A stretch of DNA of 64,000 nt from Adiantum capillus-veneris (taxonomy: Eukaryota; Streptophyta; Polypodiopsida; Polypodiales; Pteridaceae): positions 68,661,912 through 68,725,911 of the forward strand of contig CM043963.1 in the NCBI GenBank assembly GCA_014529385.2. The letters are read 5' to 3'. This document shows, piece after piece, positions 44,847 through 60,543 of this stretch (position 1 is the first letter of the stretch; the number at the start of each line of letters is the position of its first letter). A program made the position numbers and the translations under genes. The notes beneath the pieces are model-generated. The model saw nothing but the letters and a program-made list of their open reading frames with translations, searched no databases and was not told the origin of the DNA.

Positions 44847-47404
44847 AAGGGAATAATGAAAATTTTAACAAGCTTTTGATACATGTTTTTCTGGTGAGTC
44901 AGCCTGCGACAAGGTACTCTAACTCTCAGCTAGAAATTGGGCAAGACGCCATCTAAATTAGTCTTCATCGGTTCCTCGATTGAACACTAATTATCACAAG
45001 GGCTATGAGCCACACACACTGGCTAAGAGTCATTGTCAGATCTTGGGTAAGACCCAACTGTTGGTATTCCTTGGACGATTGTTCTCCAGCTCGACCAGAT
45101 CTACCCAGAGGAGTACACATCGACGTTAATGGACAAGCAAGAATCTTGTCATTACGAAGGATTAGGGTGTCATTTTTGCACTACATGTTTTCAGTGCGAC
45201 ACTCAAGTTGAAGTTTTGATAATCTTCACCTCACAGCAGCTGATCTCTACAAGGAAGTATAGATGCAACAATCAGTTCCGACAACATGGCTATCCACAAG
45301 AGCTAAGCAGTTCACTTGTGTGGATTTCCTACTCTCTCCATGGCACTACGGAGTGTCTGAGGACATATTGTTCTGGTGTACAACCCGGCGGGTGACTGCT
45401 ACATCACCCCATAGGCATTGCGGATCACAGTTGATCTGCATTGAGGATCACAATTTGATCTCTCCCAGTTAGACTTTCAAGGAAAGAATTCTGCAATCTA
45501 CCACGCAGTAGCGGACAAATTCAACTTTTCAAGTTGATTTCAATCATTACGTACACAGTTAACTATGTTGGTTACTATTACCTGCTAGTTGAGCCGTTTC
45601 TACAAAGGGTCTTACCAAAGGGTTTGACTATGTAGATTTTAACCAAAGGGGTTGGATTGCGAAGGCAACACCCATGGTTCCCAGTGCAATGTCGTTTGTT
45701 TTTTCAGGTAGGAGACGTGCTCCTCTCCGTTTGAATACGGGTAAGTGAACATTACGTTCAAACCTCCAGGTACGCATCTATTGATTTGGTGTTTCCAAAT
45801 TTTGTATGCTTTGCTTGTTTTTTTTTTCAAGACGTATAAGTATGCTTGAATGCTACAGAGCCATGCCAAGGGCATGTCGGCACAAAGTATTTTGAGCCAA
45901 GTGTCCAATCTACCTTTCTGTCTTATGCTGTTACGAACCTACTTGTAGGGTTCGATTTGGCACATGTTGTCACATGGGATACAACATGGTCTAGGAACTC
46001 AAGGAGTTCGTTTCAGCTAGTGTGGAGCATGATAAAGAGGGTCCCTCTCACTCGCGTCGCAGAGTGTTTGTAGTTACCTCCACACACAAGTACATCTTGT
46101 ACTTGAAGGATGTTCTGTTTTACACATCCTTACATGAGACATATTCCACATGAGTCTCTGGACTGACACTGGCGCCATTATTTCAATTATGTGTCACGAC
46201 AAAGTCCCTAGGTGCTGGTCACATCTGTTTTCTAGACCATTTTCAGCACAACGTATCAGGAGCAATTTCGTGGCCAGAAATTGTCAGATACTTTGAGTGA
46301 CTTGTTAAGGTACAAAAACTGCTAAAAAACATTACAGATGGTCGTTTATACATATAGCAAGGCTATAAGTTGTTAATGAAAAAGATTCATAGTCTGTATC
46401 TAGAAGTGATCAATGTTTCACCTTCTCTTGTGATTCAGACGTTTCAGCAAGGCTTGCAAAAGATTACAACTGAAAGTATTTAGTTTCTTTTCAGAACTAT
46501 TTACATTCCTTTTTAATGTGTGCTACGCGCATCACATTTGCCATAAATATTGGCAAGGATCACCATGGCAATACAGGTTCGGATCTGTTTTTTGCTAAAT
46601 GCATGCACACTAGGTGTTATGGGCCCTAGTGTTTAGCAAGGGTTGATTTCCAACGGCATGCATATTCCTCAGGTTGTTGCTTATGTGCACTATCTCTATG
46701 AGATTACCTTTGAGTCTACTAATCACCAATAGAGGTCATGGCTCGGTTTGGGTGTTTGTAGATTCTTCACGTTAACCACGATGGTTATTCCGAACATTGT
46801 TGATTCCTCAACAATGTCCGCTGTTGTGATTCCCCGTTTACCAGTCCTCTGGGAAGACTGTCTGTAAACCGTGGGGGAAACACATCTCAGTACTGTCAGT
46901 ATCCAAGGGGATTAGCAGATTACAAAGTGTAATCTTTCGCTAAAGGATATGCAAAGTGCGTACATTAGCACCAAGCAATCAAATTCATAAGCATTTATTG
47001 CTCTTTTTGGAGTTTACTTACTATCAGTTAACGCATGTTGCAACTAGGCAGTCTCTTCATGTATAACTCAGGTTCTCAACCATGAACATTCGTTAGGGTA
47101 CTCTTTTTGGTACACCTGTGTTGTGATAAACTCGTTTACCATGCTCATGAGCATTCTAAATGGAGTCTACACACTACGTTTGAATAGGAACCGATACCAT
47201 CAGATGGTTACAAATGGACAACAATGTAGAAAATCAAGATGTTACTCTTGGTTTCATTGAACCTCCTACTAAACCGGGTTCCGCTCAAATGAACCGTTGG
47301 ATCCATGTGGGATGTTACGGTAGAAAACATTAGTGTTCTTATGAAGATACCATCACTTGTGTTTTCGTGGACGAAAACGCTTCTCCTAGGGGGAAGTAAT
47401 GTCA

Positions 47405-47554
47405 TGACAAGGGTAGGACCAGTCCAGGCCAAGGGCCACGGACAAGGGCCAGGACGGACATGCAGTCAAGGGGGTCCCTATATTTAGAAGGCCAGGGGCC
47501 TATATAGGGCATGGATGGGTGGTGATGAGCATGTTCAGTTCCCCCGTCCTTTTA
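47405..47554 (+). repeat. 3' LTR of family L copy 1
   Basis: TGACAAGGG to CCTTTTA. Differs from the 5' LTR by small indels and a few substitutions. Confidence 0.82.
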
Positions 47555-48499
47555 GGTCGCCCTCTTCTCCACCTTCTTCAAATTCTTCACCTTCTGAAGA
47601 AAGTGATGGTGCAACCTTTGAACCATCAAAAAGAAGAGGCCATAGGAAATCCTATGCCGCATGGAAGAGGTCGTCCAAGCTGAAGAAGTTCAAAGAGGGA
47701 GGGAAGAGCATCTCTTTCCTTACCTATGATGGCACCTTTGGTGCTACGGACAAAGTCTTGGGCTTTATCCAATAGTTTGATGCGGTGTTTGGAGATGAGG
47801 GCTTCACGGAGTCCTCTAAGCTACGCCATGTAGCTATGCACTTTCAAAAGTCCGCCAGGCAATGGTGGTCTAGCCTACGAGCCAATGGTGAAGCTCCGCG
47901 AACATGGAAAGCTTTAAGAGCTTCCATTATGAAGCACTTTTTGGCCACCGATGCCAAAGACAAAGTACTCACCGAATGGCGAAGCTTAAAGCTCTCTCCC
48001 TATGAATCCATCCACAAATATGTAGACAAGTTTTGGGACCTACAACTCAAAGCCACTGCCTTCAAAAAGTTGGATTTTGGAGAGAAAAAGCAACAATTTT
48101 TTGCGGGCTTAACCGAAGAAATGGCGGAGTATGTCAACTCCCAAAGGCCACGTACCATATCGGCGGTAATACACCATACTATGGTGGCCTCTCGAATCAA
48201 TTTCCAAACGAGGGCTAAAAGAAATAATAAGCCCACGGAAAACAAGGGTTCCAACGAGCCTAAGGCGAAGGACAATGTCCAAAAGTCTCCTAAGGGCAAC
48301 TCCAACAAAGCTAAAGAGAAGGGAGTTTACAAAGGTAAAAACAAACTCTCTCCTGAAGAGCTTGAGCGTTATCGCAAGGATAACCAGTGTTTCAAGTGCG
48401 GCGAACAAGGGCATGCGTATCGCACTTGTCCCCAAAAGAACAACTGCCAAGATCCTCCTAGAGCTACCTTGGTTGAAATCCAAGAGGATCGAGGAGACT

Positions 48500-51400
48500 C
48501 ACCAAATTTACCACAAAGGATCTCCTCTATGCCATGCTTGGGGAAAGGTAAGAGAACATGATGCTTTTATTCTCTTTGACCCTGGTTCTACTCACAATTT
48601 TATATCTATAGAGTTGGCCACCAAGCTCGGCATACAAGCCTATGAGATGGGAGATGTTCTACCCGCAGACAGTGCTTTCAAGGGGCAAGAAGCTTCAGTC
48701 ACTCCCTTAATTGGGAAATTGAGGGTTCATGTCCAAAGCTATGTGGACAAAGAGGACTTATTTATCTCTCCTCTCAAGCATGAGGATGTAATCCTAGGGG
48801 CACCATGGTTTGATTGCCTAGCTGCCAATGTTAAATTCCCTGAAAGGAGAATCTCCTTTAAGTTCAGGGAAAAAGACATGTATATAGATGCTAAGGAAAT
48901 GGGTAACACTATCCCCATTGTACATACACCAGCTTTCACCAAGTCAATAAAGAGCTCTATTTCCGTGTACATGATTTTGTTAAAGATTCTCAAAATGAAC
49001 CTAATGCTTTAGAAAAAGAAAATAAAGCAACCAAAAGGAATTAGAGTTATCCAATTTTCTCAAGGGGTTTCAAGTTGTTTTTATTGACAACATCCCTTGT
49101 GAGCTGCCTCCTAAACGAGGTAATGATTACCATGCAATTGAACTCCTTCTAGGAAGTTCACCGCCTAACAAACCTCCTTATAGAGTTTCTCAAGCTCAAA
49201 AAGAGGAGATTATGCGGCAAGTGCATGAGTTAGTTGAGAAGGGCATGGTTAGGCCTAGCTCATCTCCACTTTGCTCACCTATGCTATTAGTGTAAAAGAA
49301 AGACGACACATATTGTATGTGTGTCGACTATAGAGCACTAAATAGGATCACTATCAAGAATAGGTTTCTCGTTCCACGGGTAGAAGACCTATTTGATAAG
49401 CTACAAGGATCAACCTACTTTAGTAGGATTGACCTAAAAAGTGGCTATCACCAAATAAGGATAGTTGATCAAGATATTGTAAAGACCGCATTTCGCACCA
49501 CATTTGGTATTTACGAATACATTGTCATGTCTTTTGGCTTGACTAATGCACCAGCCACATTCAACCGCTTGATGGAGAAGCTGTTCAGGCCTCATCGAAC
49601 CTTCACTGGAATATTCTTTGATGATATTATCATCTACTCTAATTCATTAGACGAACACAAGCAACACCTCCAGGTAATATTTCAAGTTTTAAGAGAGAAT
49701 AAACTTTATGTTAATCGAAAGAAAAGTGATTTTTTCTTGCAAGAGATTCAGTATTTAGGTCACATTATCTCTCAAGATGGCATCCAAATGGATCCATCGA
49801 AGTTAGAGGTAATAAAAGGATGCCCTAAACCGAGGAATCTTTATGAACTAAGAAGCTTTATAGGTATGTGTGCATACTATAGACGCTTCATAGAAAAGTT
49901 CTCACAAATTGTGGGACCATTACATGACCTAACAAAGAAAAGCGTTAGGTATACATGGTCTGCTAAGGAGAACAATGCTTTCAAAAAGCTTAAAGAAAAG
50001 CTTATCTCTCAACCTATGTTTACACTACCGGATCTCTCAAAACCATTTGAGGTCCAAAGTGATGCTTGTGGTGATTGCCTTGGAGCTGTTTTGCTCCAAG
50101 AAGGGCACGCCATAGGCTATGAAAGTCGAAGGCTCGACTCTGTTGAGCAAGCTCTAGGCATATATGAAAAGGAACTCCTTGCAGTTCTACATGCCTTAGA
50201 CTCATGAAAGCACTATTTATTGGGGACTCCTTTCATTCTGCGAATGGATCACCAAAGTCTTAAGTACTTCATGACGCAGACCAAGCTCTCCAACAAACAA
50301 ATGAGGTGGGCAAATTTCCTTTCGCAATTTCATTTTCATATTGCTCACATTGGTGGCAAGCATAATCAAGTAGCTGATGCACTCTCAAGACGGCCAAGAG
50401 TGAATGCGGTTTCCATAGCAACTCACAATGATCTATCTTCAATGATGGATGAGTATGCTATTGATCCCGATTTTAGAGATGTGATTTCAGCCCTTGCATT
50501 AGGGAAGAAAGAAGAACCATTTACTTTACAAGATGGCTATCTTCTCTATGGCAATAGACTATGTGTTACTAACTCACTAAGTGAGAAAGTAATGTATGAA
50601 TCTCATGCTCCACCTTATGTAGGGCATAGAGGGATTCAGTCTACCTTAAAGGGAATTGAAACATATTTCTATTGGCCTACCATGAAAGTGAACATACAAG
50701 AGTATGTTGCTAAATGTGTGGTATGCCAAAAGACAAAATTTGATAGAGGGAAGCAACTTGGATTGCTTTAACCCTTGCCAATCCCTAATTCACCATGGGA
50801 GAGCATATCCATGGAGTTTATCTTTGGATTGCCTAAGTCTATCCATGGGAATACGGGAATATGGACGATAGTAGACAGGTTCAATAAACAAGCTCATTTT
50901 ATACCTATCAAAAAGACTATCAAAGCCCATCAAATGGCAACCCTCTTCATTTCACAAATTTTCAAGTACCATAGCTTGCCAATGTCCATAGTGTCGGATA
51001 GAGATCCTAGAATGACCAGTAATTTCTGGAAGGGTCTCTTTGAGAATTTAGGGACAAGTCTAAACTTCTCTTCGGCCTATCATCCACAAACGGATGGCCA
51101 AAGTGAAATAAACTAACCTAACCATTCTCGATCTACTAAAAGCCTATGTAACGGAAGTAGATCAAAGATCCCAATGGGAGAAGTACTTACCCTTAGTGGA
51201 TCCTAGAATGACCGGTAATTTTTGGAAGGGTCTCTTTGAGAATTTAGGGACAAGGCTAAACTTCTCTTCGGCCTATCATTCACAAACGGATGGCCAAAGT
51301 GAAATAGCTAACCTAACCATTCTCGATCTACTAAAAGCCTATGTAACGGAAGTAGATCAAAGATCCCAATGGGAGAAGTACTTACCCTTAGTGGAGTATG

Positions 51401-51717
51401 CTTACAATAACATTGTACATACTTCCACGGGAAAAGCGCCTTTCGAGGTAATTGAAGTGATATCAAAAAGTCCCTTGCTACTTAAGGTACATGGGAAGAT
51501 CTTCGCTGCAGATGAGTATAGCCGAGACCTACAAGAATCTTTTCAAAAGATTAAGGATGCTATCTCTATCTCATAGCAAAGGCAAAAGGCTGCTGCTGAC
51601 AAGCACAGAAGAGCTCAAGCCTTTAAAGAAAATGATTGGGTCTTATTAAAGTTTCCCAAGGCTCAATTAAGGCACACGACAGGCAATAATCCTACGGGAC
51701 ACCAAAAGTACTATGCT
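48500..51717 (+). pseudogene. Element B pol: protease, RT, RNase H, integrase (broken)
   Basis: The protease core is at about 48575 (LFDPGSTHNFIS, with DPG in place of DSG). RT is at 49130-49800 with the FFDDIIIYS catalytic motif. RNase H is at about 50040-50400 (FEVQSDACGDCLGAVLL; NQVADALSRR). Integrase runs from 50580, with the H-H-C-C zinc region, then VSDRDPRM and HPQTDGQSE. Single stops at about 50205 and 50769 lie in an otherwise open frame where Trp and Gln codons are expected, and the residue at the first catalytic Asp of integrase is Glu (MEFIFGLP). A perfect-looking 196-bp tandem duplication (51003-51198 and 51199-51394) shifts the frame. Confidence 0.88.
51003..51394 (+). repeat. 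196-bp tandem duplication inside integrase
   Basis: Both units start GATCCTAGAATGACC and end CTTAGTG. They differ at only a handful of bases, including TAAACTAACC against TAGCTAACC. Confidence 0.93.
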
Positions 51718-51719
51718 AA

Positions 51720-54345
<2,626 letters not shown>

Positions 54346-54439
54346 AAAAATAATAAGAACTCACTATGCTCTACACATTACAGTAGAGCGAGTTCACCAT
54401 ATCGTCGTGCTCTTCTTCTCGCACTCTCTCTCGCGTCGC

Positions 54440-55279
54440 ACTTCCGCTCGTACGCCTTCACTAACTTTAGAATTTAACAGTTTTGAAATTCAAATTTAGT
54501 TCTTGAATAGCTTTAACTAGATCGTCAAGAACAAGCCCCTCCACCTTGGGTAATGTCGAGGGTTATTTCTCTTTAATCTCTTCTTCATCATCATCTAGTA
54601 CCTCGATCACGATTTGCTTGTCAAGTTGCTCTGTCGTTGTTTAACGATCATATTCACCACTTCAGAGACTATCTTCCAATCTGATGTCAATCCCAAGGTC
54701 TTATCTTCCAATCTGATGTCAGTCTCAATTCTCCAATAATTGCACCAAATTCTTTTGTAGTCGTGGATCAACAGTAGAATAAACAACTCCACATTTTGAT
54801 CCCTCAAAGAACGTTGTTCTGCTGACTATAACTGATCAAACATCTTTTTCAAACTCTTGCAACAATTCTCGTGCAATTAAATTTTTACCCTTCTTCTACA
54901 CCCACTTCGTAAAACTCTCTCTGGTCACCCGTTTAGAATACTCCAAAAAATATTCCTCTTGCAGCGCCTTCTTAAAGTCCTACCAGTTCGGTCCTTGAGC
55001 CGCCTAAATTTCTTTAATCGGGGCCCTAAGTTCCGGCAGTGCAATCAAATGAAATCCTTCCACTAAATCCTGATCTTCAATCCCATTATATTCCATAGAC
55101 TGCTCATAAAAATTGCAAAATTTTAAAATATCTCGGCCCTCAAACTGTTGCAGCTTCTCCATAAAACTTTGCCAAGATTTACGAATCCACTCTTGCAAAT
55201 TATGTTGCTGCTGGGCAGCCTATTGTTGTTGCATGTACGCTGCAAATTGTTGCATGGCTGCCTCTTGCGGTGTAGACAT
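54440..55279 (-). pseudogene. Gypsy family C gag, N-terminal fragment
   Basis: Minus-strand frame from ATG 55279 (MSTPQEAAMQQFAAYMQQQQ) through a gag-like helical region (WQSFMEKLQQFEGRDILKFC, 55004-55198, and 54607-54807), broken by frameshifts. Its last 165 bp (54477-54640) are repeated at 62170-62333, the start of the other family C fragment. This is part of a second copy, truncated on its left where family L copy 2 ends. Confidence 0.7.
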
Positions 55280-55299
55280 AGGCTTCAACAATTTTCCCC

Positions 55300-57064
55300 C
55301 CCTGGCTCGGGTTTCGCTTTGGGTTCATTTGGTGTCAGGGGATCAGTGTTCGAAACTTGAGCCAGCAGATCAGCGCCGGGCTGCTGGGGCGGAAAAATTG
55401 AGAGCAAAAATTTGCCGCACCACACAATACAACAACTATTAATTACTTGGTAATGCTATCGACGCACAAAAATTGCGTGAAAATCGGTAACACCGACGAA
55501 ATTGATGCGCAATCAAGAAGAAGTGCCGTTAAAGACACCATTAAATAATGCTAATGACTGTTTAGGAGCTTAAACTCCCATTATAGATCACTCCGGCCCG
55601 TTGACGGCCTCGTGATTCATAGAAAAGAAACAACTAAAATTAGGTTGCCTGCCGACGAACAAAATCCTAATGTGCCGATTCCCTTTGTTCACCTGCTTGA
55701 TATGTCTTCTTGCCTCGGCTTGCTCAAGCCTCGACAAGATTCTCGCTCAAGCTCCTCAGTTCCCAAGCTTTCCCGGCCTCTTCCTCTCTCAAGGTTCTGC
55801 CTAGGCTCGCCCTCGATCAAGCTCCCTCTCTCTTCTCCTTCTCTAAGCTCTTTTGTTCTTCCTCCTTCCTCACTTTTTGCTTCGAATAGAATCTCATGCA
55901 AAAGTGTTCACCTATTATTAGCGTGCCCCCCTCCCTTAGAAATGACAACGCGGTCGTTGCTAGGGAGACATAAAAATGGCCTTTATGACTTGGCAGGCCA
56001 GATTTTCGACCAGCACCGTTTTTCACGGGAGTAGTACCAAAACTGTGCGCCATGACCTTCCAAGTGTTTTTTGCTTCTGCCGCCGGTGGCGAGCTCACCC
56101 GAGCACCACGGAATCCACCGTGATTGCATCTCCCTCATCCTCACTGCCCACGTGCTATTTTCCGCCATGTTTACGTTTTTCTTCCTTCGCTTCACACTCC
56201 ACTGATTTAATTGGGTGGCCATTGGCCATGCCCTTTAATTGGGCGGACGGTCTTATTGGGTTATGGGCTTTGGGCACCACACATGGAATACATCTTGGCC
56301 AAGGCAATGCCGCAGACGAATTCATTTTCCAACATCCCCTGACTAGCAATATCACCTTGAATTCTGTTGCCCACTCTAGTGCATTGAATGCCACCATAGC
56401 TTTCAAGATGCAAGTATAAGTGGATGCATTTGGAGAGTTTTCCTCTCTTTGCATTTGCTCGAAATAGCCAGCTTCATGGTCCTGCCTTGTTGGGTATATC
56501 ATGTGATCATTGCATTCCAAGATCCGGTTGAGAGCCAAAAAATCCGAGATGGCACTCCAACCGAGTGGACCAGACTAGTGAGGAACCGACCCCAGATAAA
56601 TCTTTAGCGGTCAATAACATGGCAATCGTAAATCCGATCACGGATCTTAAAAGACCGACGCGCTCCACAAAGTGAGCATTTCAGGCCTGTGCATTCATTT
56701 CACTTCTGTCACCTCAGCTGCCCTTGCCCAATCCGGTACAGATATGCGATCGACTTAAACTTCAAACTGCCATAACTTCTTCATCGTAGCTCTAATCGAC
56801 GAGCCGTAAGGACAGGCTGGTAGAGCACTTCAAGCACTACATTTCTAGATCATAATATCCCATCTGTGCCCACTTCAAGAATAGCCCTTTTTAGCATCAT
56901 TAAGGCATGTTTTGGCCTTTTTAGAGGAATTTGACATACATTCAGCATTAAACTTGGCTTGTTACTAGGCCCTAAACACTCTTCATTAATCATGTAAGCT
57001 TCAAGAAAACTTGATGTGCACTTTTCTGGTATCTTTCTTAGCATGGGAGCGGAGCTGCACGACA
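55300..57064 (-). repeat. Probable LTR of gypsy family C
   Basis: It lies between the pol end of one family C copy and the gag start of another. The right border is supported by a minus-strand purine tract AGAGGGGGTGGA (57065-57076) directly before TGTCGTGCAGC. The left border is not resolved, and no primer site was identified with confidence. Open frames inside it (for example 55976-56419) have no recognised domain. Confidence 0.45.
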
Positions 57065-57111
57065 TCCACCCCCTCTGAACTTGCACAACCTCCAGTTTGT
57101 GCCAACGGCAC

Positions 57112-60100
57112 TTATAAAGCATCATCAAGAGCATCATCAGACTCATCATCTGACATATACATAATCATGTCTTCAGGAGGTTGATTTGTGTTGAAATCTC
57201 CAATATTAATCTCACCATCATGTTGCTTAAACAACATAACTCTTTTCCCTGCAATAGGCACCTTGACCTCAGTGCCATCAAGCTCGCATAATTGGTAAGT
57301 CACATTATCATAAACATGAAGTACTACAAACGGTCCAAACCATCATTTAACCATCTTCCGCATAGCAGTGTACTGGTTCTCCAGGTTAGTGTCATATATA
57401 AGGACCCAATCCCCATCTTTAATAGCACGAGGTCGTAGTCTATGCTTACCATCAAACGCTGCTTTGTTCTTCAACCTTGCTTCCTTAAGCATTACTTAGC
57501 CTGTTCAATATCGTCCTGACGCCTCTCAAGTTGGCGAATGCACAATGCAAGCAAACCTTTTGGAGACATACCTTCTTCCTATGGCATTACAGTCCAAGAA
57601 ATAACCGCTTCCTCTGTAGGCATAATGGGTTTTTGCCCGTACATTAGTTCAAATGGCATAAAACCTGTGTGTAGTTCGATCAGGCCATAAAGCAAATGGT
57701 AGGAGTTTAGGCCAATCACCAATATGTCCCCGGGATGCCTTTGCTAAAGCTTTAACAATAGGCGGATGCCCTCTTTCACTTTTACCATTACCCTCTAGAT
57801 TGTATGCTATAGTGAGAGCCAATTTTATGCCCAAGCGAGCAAAGAAAGCCCGAGCTTCATCTGCATCCAGCTCTCCTCTATCAACAGTAAGTCTACCAAC
57901 ACATCCATACATGGAAATAACATCCTCAAGCAAGAACTCGCATACAGAACTAGTAGCTTTAGTATGCAAAGCTCTGCCTTCCACCTTATTAGTAAGATCC
58001 TCTCTGGCAAGAAAAATATACCTCATGTTTCAGACACCTATTGGAGTTGGTAATCAGGTCCACCACCCACTTGTAATGCATAGCCAGTGGATAGGTGGAT
58101 GCAATCCATCTCGATGTTGTACATTAGAATACTGTTGGCATATTAGGCATGCCTCCACAAACTGAGCCACATCTTTATACATACCTTTCCACCAGTAACG
58201 ATCCTTAATCTTGACAAAAGTTGCCCAGACCCCTCTGTGTCCAGCCCATAAACTTTCATGAAATTCTTTGATAACCTGCTGTTGAGTCTCTTAATCACAA
58301 ACAACCCGTTGCGGTACTCCTTTAGAGCGTTTTGATTGCTTCCATAAATGCCCATCCTTCATAAAATATCCGTAAGCTTTCTTTCTGGTCTTTTTGTACT
58401 CTTGATCCGTCCACCCTTCTTGTTAGTAAGAGTGCTAAGGTAGCGACCAATCAAAAGCCATTCTCCATCATAGAACTCTCCAGAAAATACCTCAAAAGTA
58501 TGATCAATATTTTCACAACTTACATGCAGATAAGAAGACGTATAGAACTTCAAGCCAACATCATCACTTGTGGTCAGCATGTCTTCATCATCTTCAAACC
58601 TAGCTCTTGATAACATATCTGCAACAGGATTATCTCTACCTGCAATATGACAAAATTCAGGATTAAGAGATTTAATATAGGCTATCCATCATAGCATAGC
58701 AATATCCGGAGTAGAGCAATTTGCAATCATCCCTATCAATGGCAAGCAATCTGTCTCTACCACGACTGAAGCTCCAATAAAGAATTCTTTACCAGACCTT
58801 AGAGCAGTAGCAACGCCCCAAGGTTCTCTCTTAACCTGTGGGTAGCCTCTTTGGTGAGCACTGAGCACTTTTGCTCCAAATCCAACCGCATACCTATTCC
58901 CTTCTTCATCATCTTGACCTGTAGCTTATCCAATACCTGTCGGGCTACAGCCAACTGTTAAAATTACTGGCCTTCTGCATTTGTAGTCAACTTTCCTCAA
59001 GGTCGGAGTCTCAAGAAGCATCTTCTTTAATTTCTTGATAGCTTGTGTATGAAATTCTGCCCAAACAAATCTTTTACCTTTTCTCAACAGTTGATAAAGT
59101 ACTTCTGCAACATGAGAAAAATGTGGCAACCAAATAAGATAGAATACACATGCACCCAGAAATCGACGAAGTTCAGTAACCGAAGAGCACATTTCCTTCA
59201 TCTTTTGAATAGCTTCAACTTTAGCCGGACTTGGCCTTCTACCTTCTGGACTACACATACGCCCCACAATTAGAACCTCTTTGGAACCAAAAGTTGCTTT
59301 TTGCCCTGAAAGTGTTAAGTCAACTTCTTCAATCCTGGATAAAATAACATCACAGTCAGCAATATGTTGAGCAACAAACTGTTGGCACCCCCTCTGATAT
59401 TTTACTTCATCTTTTGAGCCTTCCTCACATCCCTTAATCGGTAGATCATCAATCAAAGGCTTAGTAACATGAGGGATAAAGTCCCTTAATACCTTATTCA
59501 TGCCATTCATCATATAAGCCAGAGAATCAGTAGCACCCTGTGTGGCAGAGTGCACATCCATACCAGTTTGAGAGGTGTACACATCGTAGTAAGATCCTTG
59601 CTCTCCAAAGCTAACTGAAATTGATCATATCCAGAATAAAGATCACCCATAGAGTAAACTGATCTACCTGCAAAAGCCTCAGCAAATTCATCCACAATTG
59701 GGCCGGTACCCACATTACGGATTGTTACCTTGTTAACTGCCTACATATCCTGTATGAACCTTAAAGTACCATTCTTCTTTGGAACAGTGAACCATTGGTT
59801 AGAGTATGGCACACATGATGGTTCCAAGATTCCCATTTGTATCTTCTCATTAAGCAAATTGATAAGCTTTGGCAAGTGAGCTTTAGGAACATGAATAGGA
59901 CGTAAGCTCCATTGCATGTGAGGAATAGTGAATATAACCATAGGTGAAACAACATTTGGATCGACACACCCAATCTCACTTGGATCAAAGGCAGAAGCTT
60001 TACCGTGTTTCTCAAGCATACCTTGAAAACATTTGATTTCCTCTTCGTTGAAAAAACCATCTTCTCCAACCTTAAGCCGTTGCAATGTCTCTTTAGTGAA

Positions 60101-60316
60101 TTTATGCCCAATGTTCTTAGGATTTCTGAGCATAGGCTGTCGAGAAGCTTCTTTAATCACTCCATCACTTCCCTTTGGTAGAGGTGTAGCCACAGGTCTC
60201 ACTTTCTTTGCAACTGTCTTGTACTTCGTCTCTACCTGTGCTTCAACTTCTTCATCCAAGTCATCCTCAATATGCATAAGTGCCTCGTATATGTCTAGCT
60301 CTTCGTACATGTCCAT
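57112..60316 (-). pseudogene. Gypsy family C pol: RT, RNase H, integrase (broken)
   Basis: RT starts at 60316-59741 (MGILEPSCVPYSNQWF, then FTVPKKNGTLRFIQDM), with YSMGDLYSGYDQFQLAL at about 59640 and further RT/connection segments at 58926-59582. RNase H remains are at 58620-58800 (HIAGRDNPVADMLSR-like). The integrase zinc region is at about 58120-58360 and the core at 57649-58026 (VDRGELDADEARAFFARLGI, NGKSERGH). The tail 57112-57303 is acidic. Many frame changes show decay. Confidence 0.8.
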
Positions 60317-60543
60317 TGAGTGCGCCTTAACAACTTCAGTTCCACTTTCTAACCTATTTTGCTTGATATCCTCAAGGTCTTACATAGTGTCAACATAAGA
60401 GATCTCTTTGAAGATTCTCAAAATCACATCATCTGGTTCTAGCACATCACATCCCTGCAAGTCACTTTGAATGCTTGAAACATATTGTTTCTCCCATTTA
60501 GTTAAATCATTAAATTTCCTGTAAGATACTGAACCCTCAGATG

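Larger units (their letters stand above)
42015..47554 (+). mobile_element. Non-coding LTR element (LARD-like, family L), copy 1
   Basis: LTRs 42015-42156 (142 bp) and 47405-47554 (150 bp) enclose 5.2 kb. An initiator-Met primer site TGGTATCAGAGC is at 42158-42169. A purine tract (AGGGGGAAG, about 47389) precedes the right LTR. Target duplication: GGTCA before, GGTCG after, one mismatch. No gag or pol domain was recognised in the interior. The combination of very short LTRs and a long non-coding interior is unusual. It sits in the gag of element B, so it is younger than that element. Confidence 0.8.
41418..48561 (+). pseudogene. Element B gag, split by an inserted LTR element
   Basis: The N-terminal part 41418-42014 (MADNSKESEI start, then Arg/Ser-rich with poly-Ser) resumes at 47555 after the insertion. 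The capsid-like region at about 47640-48170 (ARQWWSSLRANGEAPRTWKA, then KFWDLQLKA) has one nonsense TAG at 47773, where the pattern expects a Gln codon. A knuckle CFKCGEQGHAYRTC (CX2CX4HX4C) is at 48391-48432. The inserted element and the nonsense codon make it inactive. Confidence 0.85.
39405..51719 (+). mobile_element. Ty3/gypsy element B, interrupted and 3'-truncated
   Basis: A probable 5' LTR (about 39405-41000) is followed by an initiator-Met primer site, gag, protease, RT/RNase H and integrase. Gag is split by a non-coding LTR element at 42015-47554, and the sequence stops at 51719 where a second related element starts. No 3' LTR was found. The left LTR border is uncertain: it was placed by the start of similarity with 5730-6130. 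Confidence 0.8.

Noticed and set aside
55612-56419. Host genes in the plus-strand frames of the family C LTR region
   Set aside because: Low-complexity Ser/Leu/Pro-rich frames with no domain, lying between retroelement gag and pol fragments.
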